In this document: positions 52,858 through 62,182 of the stretch, piece after piece
Numbering within the stretch: position 1 is the first letter of the stretch
How the letters are laid out: each line of letters starts with the position of its first letter
Assembly (NCBI RefSeq): GCF_001553455.1
Contig: NZ_BBOX01000048.1
Location: forward strand, 1 to 64,000
Direction of reading: 5' to 3'
Origin: Streptomyces hygroscopicus subsp. hygroscopicus
GTDB lineage: Bacteria > Actinomycetota > Actinomycetes > Streptomycetales > Streptomycetaceae
Length of the DNA stretch: 64,000 bases
Position numbers and translations under genes: made by a program
The notes under the pieces: generated by a model
Databases searched by the model: none
What the model was told of the DNA's origin: nothing
Seen by the model: only the letters and a program-made list of their open reading frames with translations

Positions 52858-53862
52858 CTACTCCCCCCGGTTCAGCCGCTGCGCGACCTCCGTCGCCCAG
52901 TACGTGAGGATCATCCCCGCGCCCGCGCGCCGCACCGAGGTCAGCGCCTCCATGATCGCGCGGTCGCGGTCGATCCAGCCGTTGGCCGCGGCCGCCTCGA
53001 TCATCGCGTACTCGCCGGAGACCTGGTACGCCGCCACCGGCACGTCCACGGCGTCGGCGATCCGGCGCAGGATGTCCAGGTACGGCAGGCCCGGCTTGAC
53101 CATGACCATGTCCGCGCCCTCGGCCAGGTCCAGCCGCAGCTCGCGCAGGGACTCCCGGACGTTGGCCGGGTCCTGCTGGTACGTCTTGCGGTCGCCCTTG
53201 AGGGACGAGCCCACCGCCTCGCGGAACGGGCCGTAGAAGGCGGAGGCGTACTTCACGGTGTAGGCGAGGATCGACACGTCCTGGTGCCCGGCGGCGTCCA
53301 GCGCCTCGCGGATCACCCGGACCTGGCCGTCCATCATCCCGCTGGGGCCCACCGTGTGGACGCCCGCGTCGGCCTGGACGCGGGCCATCTCGGCGTACCG
53401 CTCCAGCGTGGCGTCGTTGTCCACCCGGCCCTCGGTGTCCAGCACCCCGCAGTGGCCGTGGTCGGTGTACTCGTCCAGGCACAGGTCGGACATGATCACC
53501 AGGTCGTCGCCGACCTCGTACCGCACGTCCCGGATGGCCACCTGGAGAATGCCGTCCGGGTCGGTGCCCGCCGTGCCGGTGGCGTCCTTCTTGGACTCCT
53601 CCGGAACGCCGTAGATCATGATCCCGCCGACGCCCGCCTCGACCGCTTCGGCCGCCGCCTTCCGCAGGCTGTGCCGGGTGTGCTGCACGACGCCCGGCAT
53701 GGCCTCCAGCGGCGCCGGCTTGGTGATGTCCTCCCGCAGGAAGACCGGCAGGATCAGCTCCGCCGGATGCAGCCGGGTCTCCGCGACCATCCGCCGCATC
53801 GCGGGCGTGGTGCGCAGCCGGCGCGGCCGTGCACCGGGGAAGTCGCCGTACGTGCTGGTCAA
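52858..53862 (-). CDS. hemB: Porphobilinogen synthase HemB
   Basis: A 334-residue enzyme that condenses two 5-aminolevulinates to porphobilinogen. The Schiff-base lysine is in [13 protein letters not shown], and the second active-site lysine in [14 protein letters not shown]. The metal loop [14 protein letters not shown] keeps two Cys but has Asp where zinc enzymes have the middle Cys. Its ATG overlaps the hemD stop by four bases. Last gene of rex-hemA-hemC-hemD-hemB. Confidence 0.95.
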   Translation of the reverse strand: MTSTYGDFPGARPRRLRTTPAMRRMVAETRLHPAELILPVFLREDITKPAPLEAMPGVVQHTRHSLRKAAAEAVEAGVGGIMIYGVPEESKKDATGTAGTDPDGILQVAIRDVRYEVGDDLVIMSDLCLDEYTDHGHCGVLDTEGRVDNDATLERYAEMARVQADAGVHTVGPSGMMDGQVRVIREALDAAGHQDVSILAYTVKYASAFYGPFREAVGSSLKGDRKTYQQDPANVRESLRELRLDLAEGADMVMVKPGLPYLDILRRIADAVDVPVAAYQVSGEYAMIEAAAANGWIDRDRAIMEALTSVRRAGAGMILTYWATEVAQRLNRGE

Positions 53863-55523
53863 GAGCGTGCCCTCCTACGTGATCCCGGCCGTCGCTCGCT
53901 CGGGCGGGTGACCGGCTCGCCGGCCTCGATCGCGGCCTGCCGCCGCGCCGCCCCGAAGTCCGCGAGCGCCTCGGCGAGCTTGAGCACCGAGGGCTCGGGC
54001 GACAGCACATCCACCCGCAGTCCGTGCTCCTCCGCGGTCTTCGCGGTGGCCGGGCCGATACAGGCGATGACAGTGACGTTGTGCGGCTTGCCCGCGATGC
54101 CGACGAGGTTCCGCACGGTGGACGACGAGGTGAACAGCACCGCGTCGAACCCGCCCCCCTTGATGGCCTCACGGGTCTCGGCCGGCGGCGGCGAGGCGCG
54201 CACGGTGCGGTAGGCGGTCACGTCGTCCACCTCCCAGCCCAGCTCGATCAGCCCGGCGACCAGGGTCTCGGTGGCGATGTCGGCACGCGGCAGGAACACG
54301 CGGTCGATCGGGTCGAAGACCGGGTCGTACGGCGGCCAGTCCTCCAGCAGCCCGGCCGCGGACTGCTCACCGCTGGGCACCAGATCCGGCTTCACCCCGA
54401 AGTCGATCAGGGACTTGGCGGTCTGCTCGCCCACCGCCGCGACCTTGATCCCGGCGAACGCGCGGGCATCGAGCCCGTACTCCTCGAACTTCTCCCGCAC
54501 CGCCTTGACCGCGTTGACCGAGGTGAAGGCGATCCACTCGTAGCGCCCGGTGACCAGCCCCTTGACCGCGCGCTCCATCTGCTGCGGGGTGCGCGGCGGC
54601 TCCACGGCGATGGTCGGCACCTCGCTGGGCACCGCGCCGTAACTGCGCAGCTGGTCCGAGAGCGAGGCGGCCTGCTCCTTGGTGCGCGGCACCAGGACCT
54701 TCCAGCCGAACAGCGGCTTGGACTCGAACCATGACAGCTGATCGCGCCGGCCGGCCTCGCTCTGCTCGCCGACCACGGCTATCACGGGCTGCGCGCCCTG
54801 CGGCGACGGCAGCACCTTCGCCGACTTCAGCACCTGGGCGATGGTCCCCAGCGTCGCGGTCCAGGTCCGCTGGCGGGTGGTGGTGCCGCCGACGGTGACG
54901 GTCAGCGGGGTGTCCGGCTTGCGGCCCGCGGCCACCAGCTCACCCGCGGCGGCGGCCACCGTCTCCAGGGTCGCGGAGACCACGGCGGTCGCGCCGGACG
55001 AGCCGACCTCGCTCCAGCAGCGCTCGTCGGCGGTCAGGGCGTCCACGAAACGCACGTCCGCGCTCTTGGCGTCCCGCAGCGGCACCCCCGCGTAGGCGGG
55101 CACGCCCACCGCGGCGGCCACACCCGGCACCACCTCGAAGACGATGCCCTCGGCGGCGCAGGCGAGCATCTCGTCGGCGGCGTAACCGTCGAGTCCGGGG
55201 TCGCCCGCGACCGCGCGGACGACCCGCTTGCCGCCGCGTGCGGCCGTCATGACAAGATTGGCGGTGTCCCGGAGTACCGGGACGGTGGCGGCGCCTGACG
55301 ACACATCAGTGTCCGCCTGCCGCGGTGTGCCCTGAGCGTCCGCGGCCACGCCCGGCCTGACGTGCTCGCGCACCACGTCGAGCACGTGCGGGTCGGCGAT
55401 CAGCACATCCGCGGCGGCCAGCGCCTCCACGGCTCGCAAGGTCAGCAGGCCCGGATCTCCTGGGCCCGCACCGAGGAAGGTGACGTGTCCGCAGCCGGGG
55501 TGGTTCGGGGCGTTGGGGTTCAA
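53859..55523 (-). CDS. hemD: Fused uroporphyrinogen methyltransferase-like / uroporphyrinogen-III synthase
   Basis: A 554-residue two-domain protein. Residues 1-245 have the SAM-methyltransferase (CobA/SUMT) fold, starting [20 protein letters not shown]. The catalytic-region motif that normally reads R-x-K-x-GDP-F is here [12 protein letters not shown], and [15 protein letters not shown] replaces the usual GVT-x-A form. Residues about 275-535 are HemD ([40 protein letters not shown]). The HemD half closes hydroxymethylbilane to uroporphyrinogen III. Overlaps hemC and hemB by four bases each. Confidence 0.92.
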   Translation of the reverse strand: MNPNAPNHPGCGHVTFLGAGPGDPGLLTLRAVEALAAADVLIADPHVLDVVREHVRPGVAADAQGTPRQADTDVSSGAATVPVLRDTANLVMTAARGGKRVVRAVAGDPGLDGYAADEMLACAAEGIVFEVVPGVAAAVGVPAYAGVPLRDAKSADVRFVDALTADERCWSEVGSSGATAVVSATLETVAAAAGELVAAGRKPDTPLTVTVGGTTTRQRTWTATLGTIAQVLKSAKVLPSPQGAQPVIAVVGEQSEAGRRDQLSWFESKPLFGWKVLVPRTKEQAASLSDQLRSYGAVPSEVPTIAVEPPRTPQQMERAVKGLVTGRYEWIAFTSVNAVKAVREKFEEYGLDARAFAGIKVAAVGEQTAKSLIDFGVKPDLVPSGEQSAAGLLEDWPPYDPVFDPIDRVFLPRADIATETLVAGLIELGWEVDDVTAYRTVRASPPPAETREAIKGGGFDAVLFTSSSTVRNLVGIAGKPHNVTVIACIGPATAKTAEEHGLRVDVLSPEPSVLKLAEALADFGAARRQAAIEAGEPVTRPSERRPGSRRRARS

Positions 55524-56509
55524 AGTGCTCGCTCCCCCATAAGACCGGCCGCACCCTTGGCAAGCATCTCGGAGGCGAGTTCGCGACCGAGTTCCGCGGC
55601 CTCACTGGGTGATGCGGGTACGGGACCGGTGGTGGACAGCTGCACCAGCGTCGTGCCGTCGATGGTGCCGACGACGCCGCGCAGGCGCATTTCGGTGACA
55701 ACCTGACCGTCGGCCAACAGGTCGGCCAACGCACCCACGGGTGCGCTGCAGCCGGCCTCCAGGGCGGCGAGCAGGGATCGCTCGGCGGTCACGGCGACCC
55801 GGGTGTACGGGTCGTCGATCGCGGCGAGCCGGGCAGCGAGCGCCGCATTGGACGCGGCGCACTCCACCGCCAGGGCCCCCTGGCCGGGGGCGGGCAAAAC
55901 ATGGTCGACATCGAGCAGCTCGGTCGCCTCGCCGATCCGCCCGAGGCGGGTCAGCCCGGCGGCGGCGAGCACCACGGCGTCCAGCCGTCCGGACCGGACG
56001 TAGCCGATACGGGTGTCGACGTTGCCGCGTATCGGCACGGTGTCGATGTCGAGGCCGCAGGCGCGGGCCCAGGCGCGCAGCTGGGACGCGCGGCGCGGGG
56101 AGCCGGTGCCTATCCGGGCCCCCGGCGGAAGCCCGGCGAAGGTGAGCCCGTCCCGGGCGACCAGCGCGTCGCGCGGGTCCTCGCGGCGCGGGATCGCTGC
56201 GAGCCGCAGCCCCTCCGGCTCCGCGGTGGGAAGGTCCTTCAGCGAGTGCACGGCCAGATCGATCTGACCGCTCAGCAGCGCCTCGCGCAGCGCCGAGACG
56301 AAGACGCCGGTGCCGCCGATCCGCGCGAGGTGCTCCCGCGAGGTGTCGCCGTACGTGGTGATCTCGACCAGTTCGACGGGGCGCCCGGTGGCCTCCCGCA
56401 CCAGGTCCGCCACCAGGCCGGACTGGGCCATGGCCAGCGCGCTGCGGCGGGTGCCCAGACGCAGCGGCGGGGTGCCGCCGGAGGCGGCGGGTGAGGGGGT
56501 GGCGTTCAT
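55520..56509 (-). CDS. hemC: Hydroxymethylbilane synthase HemC
   Basis: A 329-residue porphobilinogen deaminase that polymerises four porphobilinogens. The dipyrromethane cofactor cysteine is C254 in ALEAGCSAPVGAL. Other signatures: LGTRRSALAMAQS, VHSLKDLPT, GTGSPRRASQL and LPAPGQGALAVE. It overlaps both hemA and hemD by four bases. Confidence 0.96.
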   Translation of the reverse strand: MNATPSPAASGGTPPLRLGTRRSALAMAQSGLVADLVREATGRPVELVEITTYGDTSREHLARIGGTGVFVSALREALLSGQIDLAVHSLKDLPTAEPEGLRLAAIPRREDPRDALVARDGLTFAGLPPGARIGTGSPRRASQLRAWARACGLDIDTVPIRGNVDTRIGYVRSGRLDAVVLAAAGLTRLGRIGEATELLDVDHVLPAPGQGALAVECAASNAALAARLAAIDDPYTRVAVTAERSLLAALEAGCSAPVGALADLLADGQVVTEMRLRGVVGTIDGTTLVQLSTTGPVPASPSEAAELGRELASEMLAKGAAGLMGERAL

Positions 56510-57978
56510 GCCCGGCCTCCCTTCGGGTCGTTCGGTTCGGCGGTGCGGGCCGAGCCGTCGGCACGGCTGACGGCGGCGACCGCCTGCGGGTCCAGGTCGA
56601 AGAGCTCGCGGAGCGCGTCCGCGTAACCGGCGCCTCCCGGAGTGCTCGCGAGTTCCTTGACCCGCACGGTGGGCGCGTGCAGCAGTTTGTCGACGACCCG
56701 GCGCACGGTCTGCGTGATCTCGGACCGCTGTTTGTCGTCCAGACCGGGAAGGCGCCCTTCGAGCCGGGCGATCTCGCTGGTGACGACGTCCGCCGCCATG
56801 GTACGCAGCGCGACCACCGTCGGCGTGATGTGCGCGGCCCGCTGGGCCGCCCCGAAGGCGGCCACCTCGGCGGAGACGATGGCCCGCACCTTGTCCACAT
56901 CGGCGGCCATCGCCCCGGCGGAGGTGCCCGCCGCGCCGGACGGCTCGGCGGCGGCCTCGGCGAGGGACTCGATGTCGACCAGGCGCAGCCCCTCGATCCG
57001 GTGCGCCGCCGCGTCTATGTCGCGCGGCATCGCCAGGTCCAGCAGCGAGACCTCCGGCCCCGGGGCGGACTCGGCCCCGGGCGGGCAGGCCGCGCGCTGG
57101 GCGAGGGCGGTGCGCAGTTCCTCAGCGGTCAGGACCAGGCCGGTCGCGCCCGTACAGGACACGACGATGTCGGCGTGCGGCAGCTCGGCGGCCACCCGGT
57201 CGCGCGGCACGGCGCGGGCCACCAGGCCCTCGTGCAACGTTTCCGCACCGGCCACGGTGATCGCGGCCGGGGTGGCCGCGTGCTGCTGGGCCAGGGACTC
57301 GGCCAGGCGCAGCGCCCGCTCCAACGTCCTGTTGGCGATCACCAGTTCTGCCACACCGGCGCGGGCGAGTGTCGCCGCGGCCAGCGAGGACATCGAACCG
57401 GCGCCGATCACCAGGGCGCGCTTGCCCCGGGCCCACTCCGCCACCGGCGCGTCCTGGGCCAGCTGTTCCAGGCCGAAGGTGACCAGCGACTGGCCCGCCC
57501 GGTCGATACCGGTCTCGCTGTGGGCCCGCTTGCCGACCCGCAGCGCCTGCTGGAAGAGATCGTTCAGCAGCCGCCCGGCGGTGTGCAGCTCCTGCCCCAG
57601 CGCGAGCGCGTCCTTGATCTGGCCGAGGATCTGGCCCTCGCCGACGACCATCGAGTCCAGCCCGCAGGCCACCGAGAAGAGGTGGTGGACGGCCCGGTCC
57701 TCGTAGTGCACATAGAGATACGGGGTGAGCTCGTCCAGTCCGACGCCGGTGTGCTGGGCGAGCAGCGTGGACAGCTCGGCGACCCCGGCGTGGAACTTGT
57801 CCACGTCGGCGTAGAGCTCGATGCGGTTGCAGGTGGCCAGCACCGCGGCCTCGGTGGCGGGCTCGGCGGCGAGGGTGTCCTGCACCAGCTTCACCTGCTC
57901 GTCCCCCACCAGGGCGGCGCGCTCCAGCACGCTCACGGGCGCGCTGCGGTGGCTCAGTCCGACGACGAGGAGACTCAT
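56506..57978 (-). CDS. hemA: Glutamyl-tRNA reductase HemA
   Basis: A 490-residue enzyme reducing glutamyl-tRNA to glutamate-1-semialdehyde, the first step of C5 haem synthesis. The nucleophilic cysteine is C50 in ATCNRIELY. The NADPH domain starts RALVIGAGSMSSLAAATLAR, and a C-terminal dimerisation helix follows. It starts inside the end of rex (four-base overlap), so its expression follows the redox regulator. Confidence 0.96.
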   Translation of the reverse strand: MSLLVVGLSHRSAPVSVLERAALVGDEQVKLVQDTLAAEPATEAAVLATCNRIELYADVDKFHAGVAELSTLLAQHTGVGLDELTPYLYVHYEDRAVHHLFSVACGLDSMVVGEGQILGQIKDALALGQELHTAGRLLNDLFQQALRVGKRAHSETGIDRAGQSLVTFGLEQLAQDAPVAEWARGKRALVIGAGSMSSLAAATLARAGVAELVIANRTLERALRLAESLAQQHAATPAAITVAGAETLHEGLVARAVPRDRVAAELPHADIVVSCTGATGLVLTAEELRTALAQRAACPPGAESAPGPEVSLLDLAMPRDIDAAAHRIEGLRLVDIESLAEAAAEPSGAAGTSAGAMAADVDKVRAIVSAEVAAFGAAQRAAHITPTVVALRTMAADVVTSEIARLEGRLPGLDDKQRSEITQTVRRVVDKLLHAPTVRVKELASTPGGAGYADALRELFDLDPQAVAAVSRADGSARTAEPNDPKGGRA

Positions 57979-58778
57979 GCCGGCATCACGGCGGGCACAT
58001 CCCCGTCAGGTCCTTGCCGGCCGCTGTCGGCGCCGGGGGCGCCGGAGGGCGCGCGATGGGGCGCCACGGGAGGCGGTGGAACGGCCCCCGCGGCCTCCTC
58101 CGGAGCGGCGATCTCCTCGCCCGCCTTGCGCTGCTCGTGGAAGGCGAGGATCTGCAGCTCGATCGAGAGGTCGACCTTGCGCACGTCCACCCCGTCCGGA
58201 ACGGACAGCACGGTCGGCGCGAAGTTGAGGATCGAGGTGATCCCGGCGGCGACGAGCCGGTCGCAGACCTGCTGGGCCGCGCCCGCCGGGGTGGCGATGA
58301 CGCCGATCGAGACGCCGTTGTCCGTGATGATCTTCTCGAGCTCGTCGGTGTGCTGCACCGGGATGCCCGCGACCGGCTTGCCGGCCATGGCGGGGTCGGC
58401 ATCGATCAGCGCGGCGACCCTGAAGCCACGGGAGGCGAAACCGCCGTAGTTGGCGAGCGCGGCGCCGAGGTTACCGATACCGACGATCACGACCGGCCAG
58501 TCCTGGGTGAGCCCGAGCTCCCGCGAGATCTGGTAGACGAGGTACTCCACGTCGTAGCCGACCCCGCGGGTGCCGTACGAACCCAGATAGGAGAAGTCCT
58601 TGCGCAGCTTGGCCGAATTGACGCCGGCCGCGGTTGCCAGCTCCTCGGAGGACACCGTGGGGACCGAGCGCTCGGAGAGCGCGGTCAGAGCACGCAGATA
58701 CAGCGGTAGCCGGGCGACGGTGGCCTCGGGGATCCCTCGGCTGCGGGTCGCCGGTCGGTGAGTTCGGCCAGTTGCCAC
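57975..58778 (-). CDS. rex: Redox-sensing repressor Rex
   Basis: A 267-residue Rex protein. The N-terminal winged helix (PLYLRALTALSE to AGVNSAKLRKDFSYLG) binds DNA, and the Rossmann domain (VVIVGIGNLGAALANY) senses the NADH/NAD+ ratio. A domain-swapped C-terminal helix is followed by a Pro/Ala tail. GTG at 58778 is fixed by AGGAG five bases upstream. In S. coelicolor rex heads the rex-hemACD operon and represses it when NAD+ is high; this layout is the same, with hemB added. Confidence 0.96.
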   Translation of the reverse strand: MATGRTHRPATRSRGIPEATVARLPLYLRALTALSERSVPTVSSEELATAAGVNSAKLRKDFSYLGSYGTRGVGYDVEYLVYQISRELGLTQDWPVVIVGIGNLGAALANYGGFASRGFRVAALIDADPAMAGKPVAGIPVQHTDELEKIITDNGVSIGVIATPAGAAQQVCDRLVAAGITSILNFAPTVLSVPDGVDVRKVDLSIELQILAFHEQRKAGEEIAAPEEAAGAVPPPPVAPHRAPSGAPGADSGRQGPDGDVPAVMPA

Positions 58779-58852
58779 GGTGCTCCTGCGGGTAGAGCGA
58801 GGCTGCGGGCGGCCGGGTGTCACATGACCGCCCCATCGACAGCAGGCTATGT

Positions 58853-58874
58853 CTTTGTGAACGCGTGCACAAAG
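58853..58874 (-). promoter_or_regulatory. Rex operator (ROP) in the rex-hem promoter
   Basis: CTTTGTGAACGCGTGCACAA and its flank form a palindrome with one mismatch, matching the ROP consensus TGTGAACNNNTTCACA. On the minus strand TTGTGC and TAGCCT, 17 bases apart, form a promoter with the operator between them. It lies about 75 bases upstream of the rex GTG, which fits autoregulation. A weaker CTTTG-CAAAG pair lies at about 58887-58902. Confidence 0.9.
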
Positions 58875-59096
58875 ATGGTGTCCGCTTTGTCCGAGCAAAG
58901 TGACCGGTGTCACGCGTCTTTTCGGGCCGGACGCGGAACCAGGAACCGCCTCACACCGTTCCCGGAAGGCGCATGCGCACCGCTGGGCCGCCCACGGGAG
59001 CACAGGCCCTCACTCCTCACCTTTTTACCCCCGGACAGCAACAAAACGCCCACGATCGTAATCGACCGGGACCCCGATCCCGAACTCCTCGAACCC

Positions 59097-59200
59097 CGGT
59101 TCCGGACCACCCAGGCACCCGTTCCGGACCCATGGCGGACCCACGGGCCCCCGTTCCGGACCCATGGGCCGACCCCATGGGCACCCGTTCCGGACTCCAC
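59097..59200. repeat. Irregular repeats of CCCGTTCCGGACCCATGG
   Basis: The rex-glutaredoxin gap (about 450 bases) contains the Rex operator and then four copies of GTTCCGGAC (starting about 59099, 59121, 59153 and 59187) at uneven spacing of 22-34 bases. Nothing else recognisable is present in this gap. Confidence 0.7.
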
Positions 59201-59230
59201 GGCACCGGCCGGGCCACCCCGGCGGGCACA

Positions 59231-59518
59231 ATGGCGGACATGAGCCCGTTGCTGCGCCGCACCCCGCGCAAGAAGCCCACCGAGCGCACGGTCACGCTGA
59301 TCGGCAAGCCCGACTGCCACCTCTGCGAGGACGCCGAGGCCGTGATCAAGCAGGTCTGCGACGAGTTGGGCACCCCCTGGGAGAAGAAGGACATCACCCA
59401 GGACGAGGAGCTGTACCGCGCCTACTGGGAGCAGATCCCGGTGGTGCTCGTCGACGGCGAACAGCACGACTTCTGGCGCGTGGACCCCAAGCGGCTGCGC
59501 ACCGCGCTCGGCGGCTGA
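59231..59518 (+). CDS. Glutaredoxin-like (DUF836) thiol protein
   Basis: A 95-residue thioredoxin-fold protein (92 if ATG 59240 is used). The redox motif is GKPDCHLCEDAEAV (C-x-x-C), and the cis-proline region WEQIPVVLVDGEQHDFW. Family members may reduce mixed disulphides with mycothiol or act as NrdH-like donors; none is shown. Divergent from rex across 450 bases. Its last codons and stop are part of a 36-37-bp tandem repeat. Confidence 0.88.
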   Translation: MADMSPLLRRTPRKKPTERTVTLIGKPDCHLCEDAEAVIKQVCDELGTPWEKKDITQDEELYRAYWEQIPVVLVDGEQHDFWRVDPKRLRTALGG

Positions 59519-59605
59519 TCCCGCAACGCGGCGCAGTGCCCCGGCCGGCGGCTGGCCCCGCCCCCAGCGCAGTGCCCCGGCCGGCGGCTGATCCCGCACC
59601 CGGCG
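59510..59605 (+). repeat. 36-37-bp tandem repeat spanning the glutaredoxin stop codon
   Basis: GGCGGCTGA at 59510 (the end of the gene) recurs as GGCGGCTGG at 59547 and GGCGGCTGA at 59583, with GCGCAGTGCCCCGGCC between. About 2.6 copies. Confidence 0.85.
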
Positions 59606-59687
59606 CGGCCTTCCTTTCGCACAACCTGAATCGGCCCGACACCCGGGCGTAACGGGATGCGCCCGGAGCGCTGGCTATGCTCCTTTC

Positions 59688-60611
59688 ATGGCCGCACTGG
59701 GATGGTTCACCCGACGCCGACGACCCGCCACCGAGCGGAGCGTCCTCGCCGGAGAGGCATCGGCCGAGGCCGCGCGCAAGACATCGGCCGAGGCCCCCGC
59801 ACCGCAGCCCCCGGCCGAACCGGAGTTCCCCGTCGTCGGGGACGAGCGGGCCGCCGCCTTCTTCGACCTGGACAACACGGTCATGCAGGGCGCCGCGCTC
59901 TTCCACTTCGGCCGCGGCCTCTACAAGCGGCACTTCTTCCGCAAGCGCGAGCTCGCCCGCTTCGCCTGGCAGCAGGCGTGGTTCCGGATGGCCGGTGTCG
60001 AGGACCCGGCCCATATGGAGGACGTGCGCAGCAGCGCCCTGTCCATCGTCAAGGGCCACCGGGTCGCCGAGCTGATGTCGATCGGCGAGGAGATCTACGA
60101 CGAGTACATGGCCGACCGCATCTGGCCCGGCACCCGCGCCCTCGCCCAGGCCCACCTGGACGCCGGGCAGCGGGTCTGGCTGGTGACCGCCGCGCCGGTC
60201 GAGACCGCGACGATCATCGCCCGGCGGCTCGGCCTGACCGGAGCGCTGGGGACGGTGGCCGAGTCCGTGGGAGGCGTATACACCGGCCGGCTGGTCGGCG
60301 AGCCGCTGCACGGCCCGGCCAAGGCGGAGGCCGTACGGGCGCTGGCGACGGCCGAGGGCCTGGACCTCTCCCGCTGCGCGGCCTACAGCGACTCCGCGAA
60401 CGACATCCCGATGCTCTCGATCGTGGGCCATCCCTACGCGGTGAACCCGGACACCCGGCTCCGCAAGCACGCCCGTGAGCACGGCTGGCGGCTGCGCGAC
60501 TACCGCACCGGCCGCAAGGCGGCCAAGATCGGCATCCCGGCGGCGGCCGGGGTGGGCGCGGTGGCGGGCGGTACGGCGGCCGCCGTGGCCCTGCACCGCC
60601 GACGCCGCTGA
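59688..60611 (+). CDS. HAD-superfamily hydrolase (HAD-IB, SerB-like)
   Basis: A 307-residue HAD phosphatase. The nucleophile loop is [16 protein letters not shown]. Motif II is in [12 protein letters not shown] and motif IV in [14 protein letters not shown]. It has a C1 cap of the PSP type. The N-terminal 45 residues are low-complexity, and the end has a glycine/alanine-rich hydrophobic stretch ([15 protein letters not shown]) that could anchor it. From memory the same gene lies between the glutaredoxin gene and bldN in other Streptomyces. Substrate unknown. Confidence 0.9.
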   Translation: MAALGWFTRRRRPATERSVLAGEASAEAARKTSAEAPAPQPPAEPEFPVVGDERAAAFFDLDNTVMQGAALFHFGRGLYKRHFFRKRELARFAWQQAWFRMAGVEDPAHMEDVRSSALSIVKGHRVAELMSIGEEIYDEYMADRIWPGTRALAQAHLDAGQRVWLVTAAPVETATIIARRLGLTGALGTVAESVGGVYTGRLVGEPLHGPAKAEAVRALATAEGLDLSRCAAYSDSANDIPMLSIVGHPYAVNPDTRLRKHAREHGWRLRDYRTGRKAAKIGIPAAAGVGAVAGGTAAAVALHRRRR

Positions 60612-61171
60612 CGGCCGGACCGCGGCGGCCACCACCGCCCCGGCCGCCGGGCCGCGTGCCTCACCCTGCTGACCTCGCGCCGCGCCGTGCCCACCGGGAG
60701 CCTGCCCAGCCTGCCCAGCCCGAGCCCTGCCGACGGGCCCGCCGCGGGCGGCGCTGACCGCCTGCGCACGACCATGACCGAGGACGGTCAAGGCTGACCG
60801 CCGATCGCGCTACGTGACGGCGTACCCGCCGATACCCAGCGTCACCAACCGAACGCGACCGCCCTGTTTCAGTCATTCCGCACTTCCTACCCCACAGCGC
60901 CCTCGCCAGTCCCCTTACCGCCGCTTTGTCACAACACGCCACACAATCGCACAACCCACGAACGATTCCGGTCAATCTCCGGCTCACGTTCGATACTTGA
61001 TGTGTCATCAACCCATAACAGAGCGAACGGAAACGATGATTTGAGCAACTGGGTGTAGTGCTGCCTGTACGAAGCGTTATTCTCCTTAGACGCAAACCGG
61101 TACCCACGCGTCCCTACGGCGGGTGACGGTCCCGTACTGCACGTGATGGAAGCTCTGCCTCTGGGAGTCCC
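60612..61171 (+). promoter_or_regulatory. Long intergenic region upstream of bldN
   Basis: 560 bases without a convincing gene. The distal half (about 60800-61060) is distinctly AT-richer than its surroundings. The region must hold the bldN promoter, which in S. coelicolor is repressed by BldD and depends on AdpA; I cannot place either site with confidence. A pair of CGTGA/TGAC half-sites around 61118-61146 is a possible BldD box. Confidence 0.4.
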
Positions 61172-61978
61172 GTGTACCCACACGTCGGGGTTGACGCCTC
61201 GGGCCTGGCTACGCTGCGCGCAACGGTCCTCGACTGTCTGCGCGGCTTCGTCCCCACCGCGTATGCCGTCCCCGCCCTCGCCACCCCCCTGCCCGCCGGC
61301 CCAGCCGTCGGCACGGTCAACCACACCGGCCAGGCCGGCCCGTGCTACGCCCTGGCGGACGGCGGCGCCGCGGTCGGCAGACGCTCCCGCGGCTCCACCC
61401 CCACCGCCCGGCGCCCCGGCGCCGACAGCGACAGCCGCCGCATGATGGACCTCGTCGAGCGCGCCCAGTCCGGGGAGGCCGAGGCGTTCGGCAGGCTCTA
61501 CGACCAGTACGCCGACACGGTCTACCGCTACATCTACTACCGCGTGGGCGGCCGGGCCACGGCCGAGGACCTCACCAGCGAGACATTCCTCAGAGCCCTG
61601 CGCCGCATCGGCACCTTCACCTGGCAGGGCCGGGACTTCGGCGCCTGGCTGGTGACCATCGCCCGCAACCTGGTGGCCGACCACTTCAAATCCAGCCGCT
61701 TCCGGCTGGAGGTCACCACCGGCGAGATGCTGGACGCCAACGAGGTCGAGCGCAGCCCCGAGGACTCCGTCCTCGAATCGCTGTCCAACGCCGCGCTGCT
61801 GCAGGCGGTGCGAAAACTCAACCCGCAGCAGCAGGAGTGCGTGACGCTCCGCTTCCTCCAGGGGCTCTCGGTGGCCGAGACCGCCCGGGTCATGGGGAAG
61901 AACGAGGGCGCCATCAAAACCCTCCAGTACCGGGCCGTGCGCACCCTGGCCCGCCTTCTCCCGGACGACGCCCGCTGA
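61172..61978 (+). CDS. bldN: Developmental ECF sigma factor BldN (pro-protein)
   Basis: A 268-residue ECF sigma factor required for aerial hyphae. The first about 89 residues are the pro-sequence typical of BldN (MYPHVGVDASGLATLRATVL...), which is removed to give active sigma. Region 2 starts MMDLVERAQSGEAEAFGRLY and has YRYIYYRVGGRATAEDLTSE. Region 4 is LNPQQQECVTLRFLQGLSVA with AETARVMGKNEGAIKTLQYR. GTG at 61172 matches the known start. It is followed by its anti-sigma gene rsbN. Confidence 0.96.
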   Translation: MYPHVGVDASGLATLRATVLDCLRGFVPTAYAVPALATPLPAGPAVGTVNHTGQAGPCYALADGGAAVGRRSRGSTPTARRPGADSDSRRMMDLVERAQSGEAEAFGRLYDQYADTVYRYIYYRVGGRATAEDLTSETFLRALRRIGTFTWQGRDFGAWLVTIARNLVADHFKSSRFRLEVTTGEMLDANEVERSPEDSVLESLSNAALLQAVRKLNPQQQECVTLRFLQGLSVAETARVMGKNEGAIKTLQYRAVRTLARLLPDDAR

Positions 61979-62023
61979 CCGCCCGTAGCGCCCCGGGCAC
62001 GCCCCGCCCGCCGGTGGGGAGGG

Positions 62024-62052
62024 CGTAACCCGGGTACTGCGCCGCTCGTTGT
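62024..62052 (+). promoter_or_regulatory. Probable sigma-BldN promoter of rsbN
   Basis: CGTAAC (62024-62029), 17 bases, then CGTTGT (62047-62052) resembles the sigma-BldN consensus CGTAAC-N16-CGTTGA. It lies 130 bases upstream of rsbN and would create negative feedback on BldN. Confidence 0.65.
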
Positions 62053-62182
62053 GGGGGATGCAGGCGCCTTCTGGTCGTACCCTGCCCGTAGTCCACTCAC
62101 TCGATCGGGTGGACGCGCGCACGGCACGGAACCCTCGGGTGTCCTGGGGAGTCGACCGTCACGACGAGAGGAGGTGCCGCCT

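Noticed and set aside
53859..58778. Long plus-strand ORFs opposite the rex-hem operon
   Set aside because: They lie opposite well-recognised hem genes; their Gly/Arg/Ala-rich composition is typical of high-GC shadow frames.
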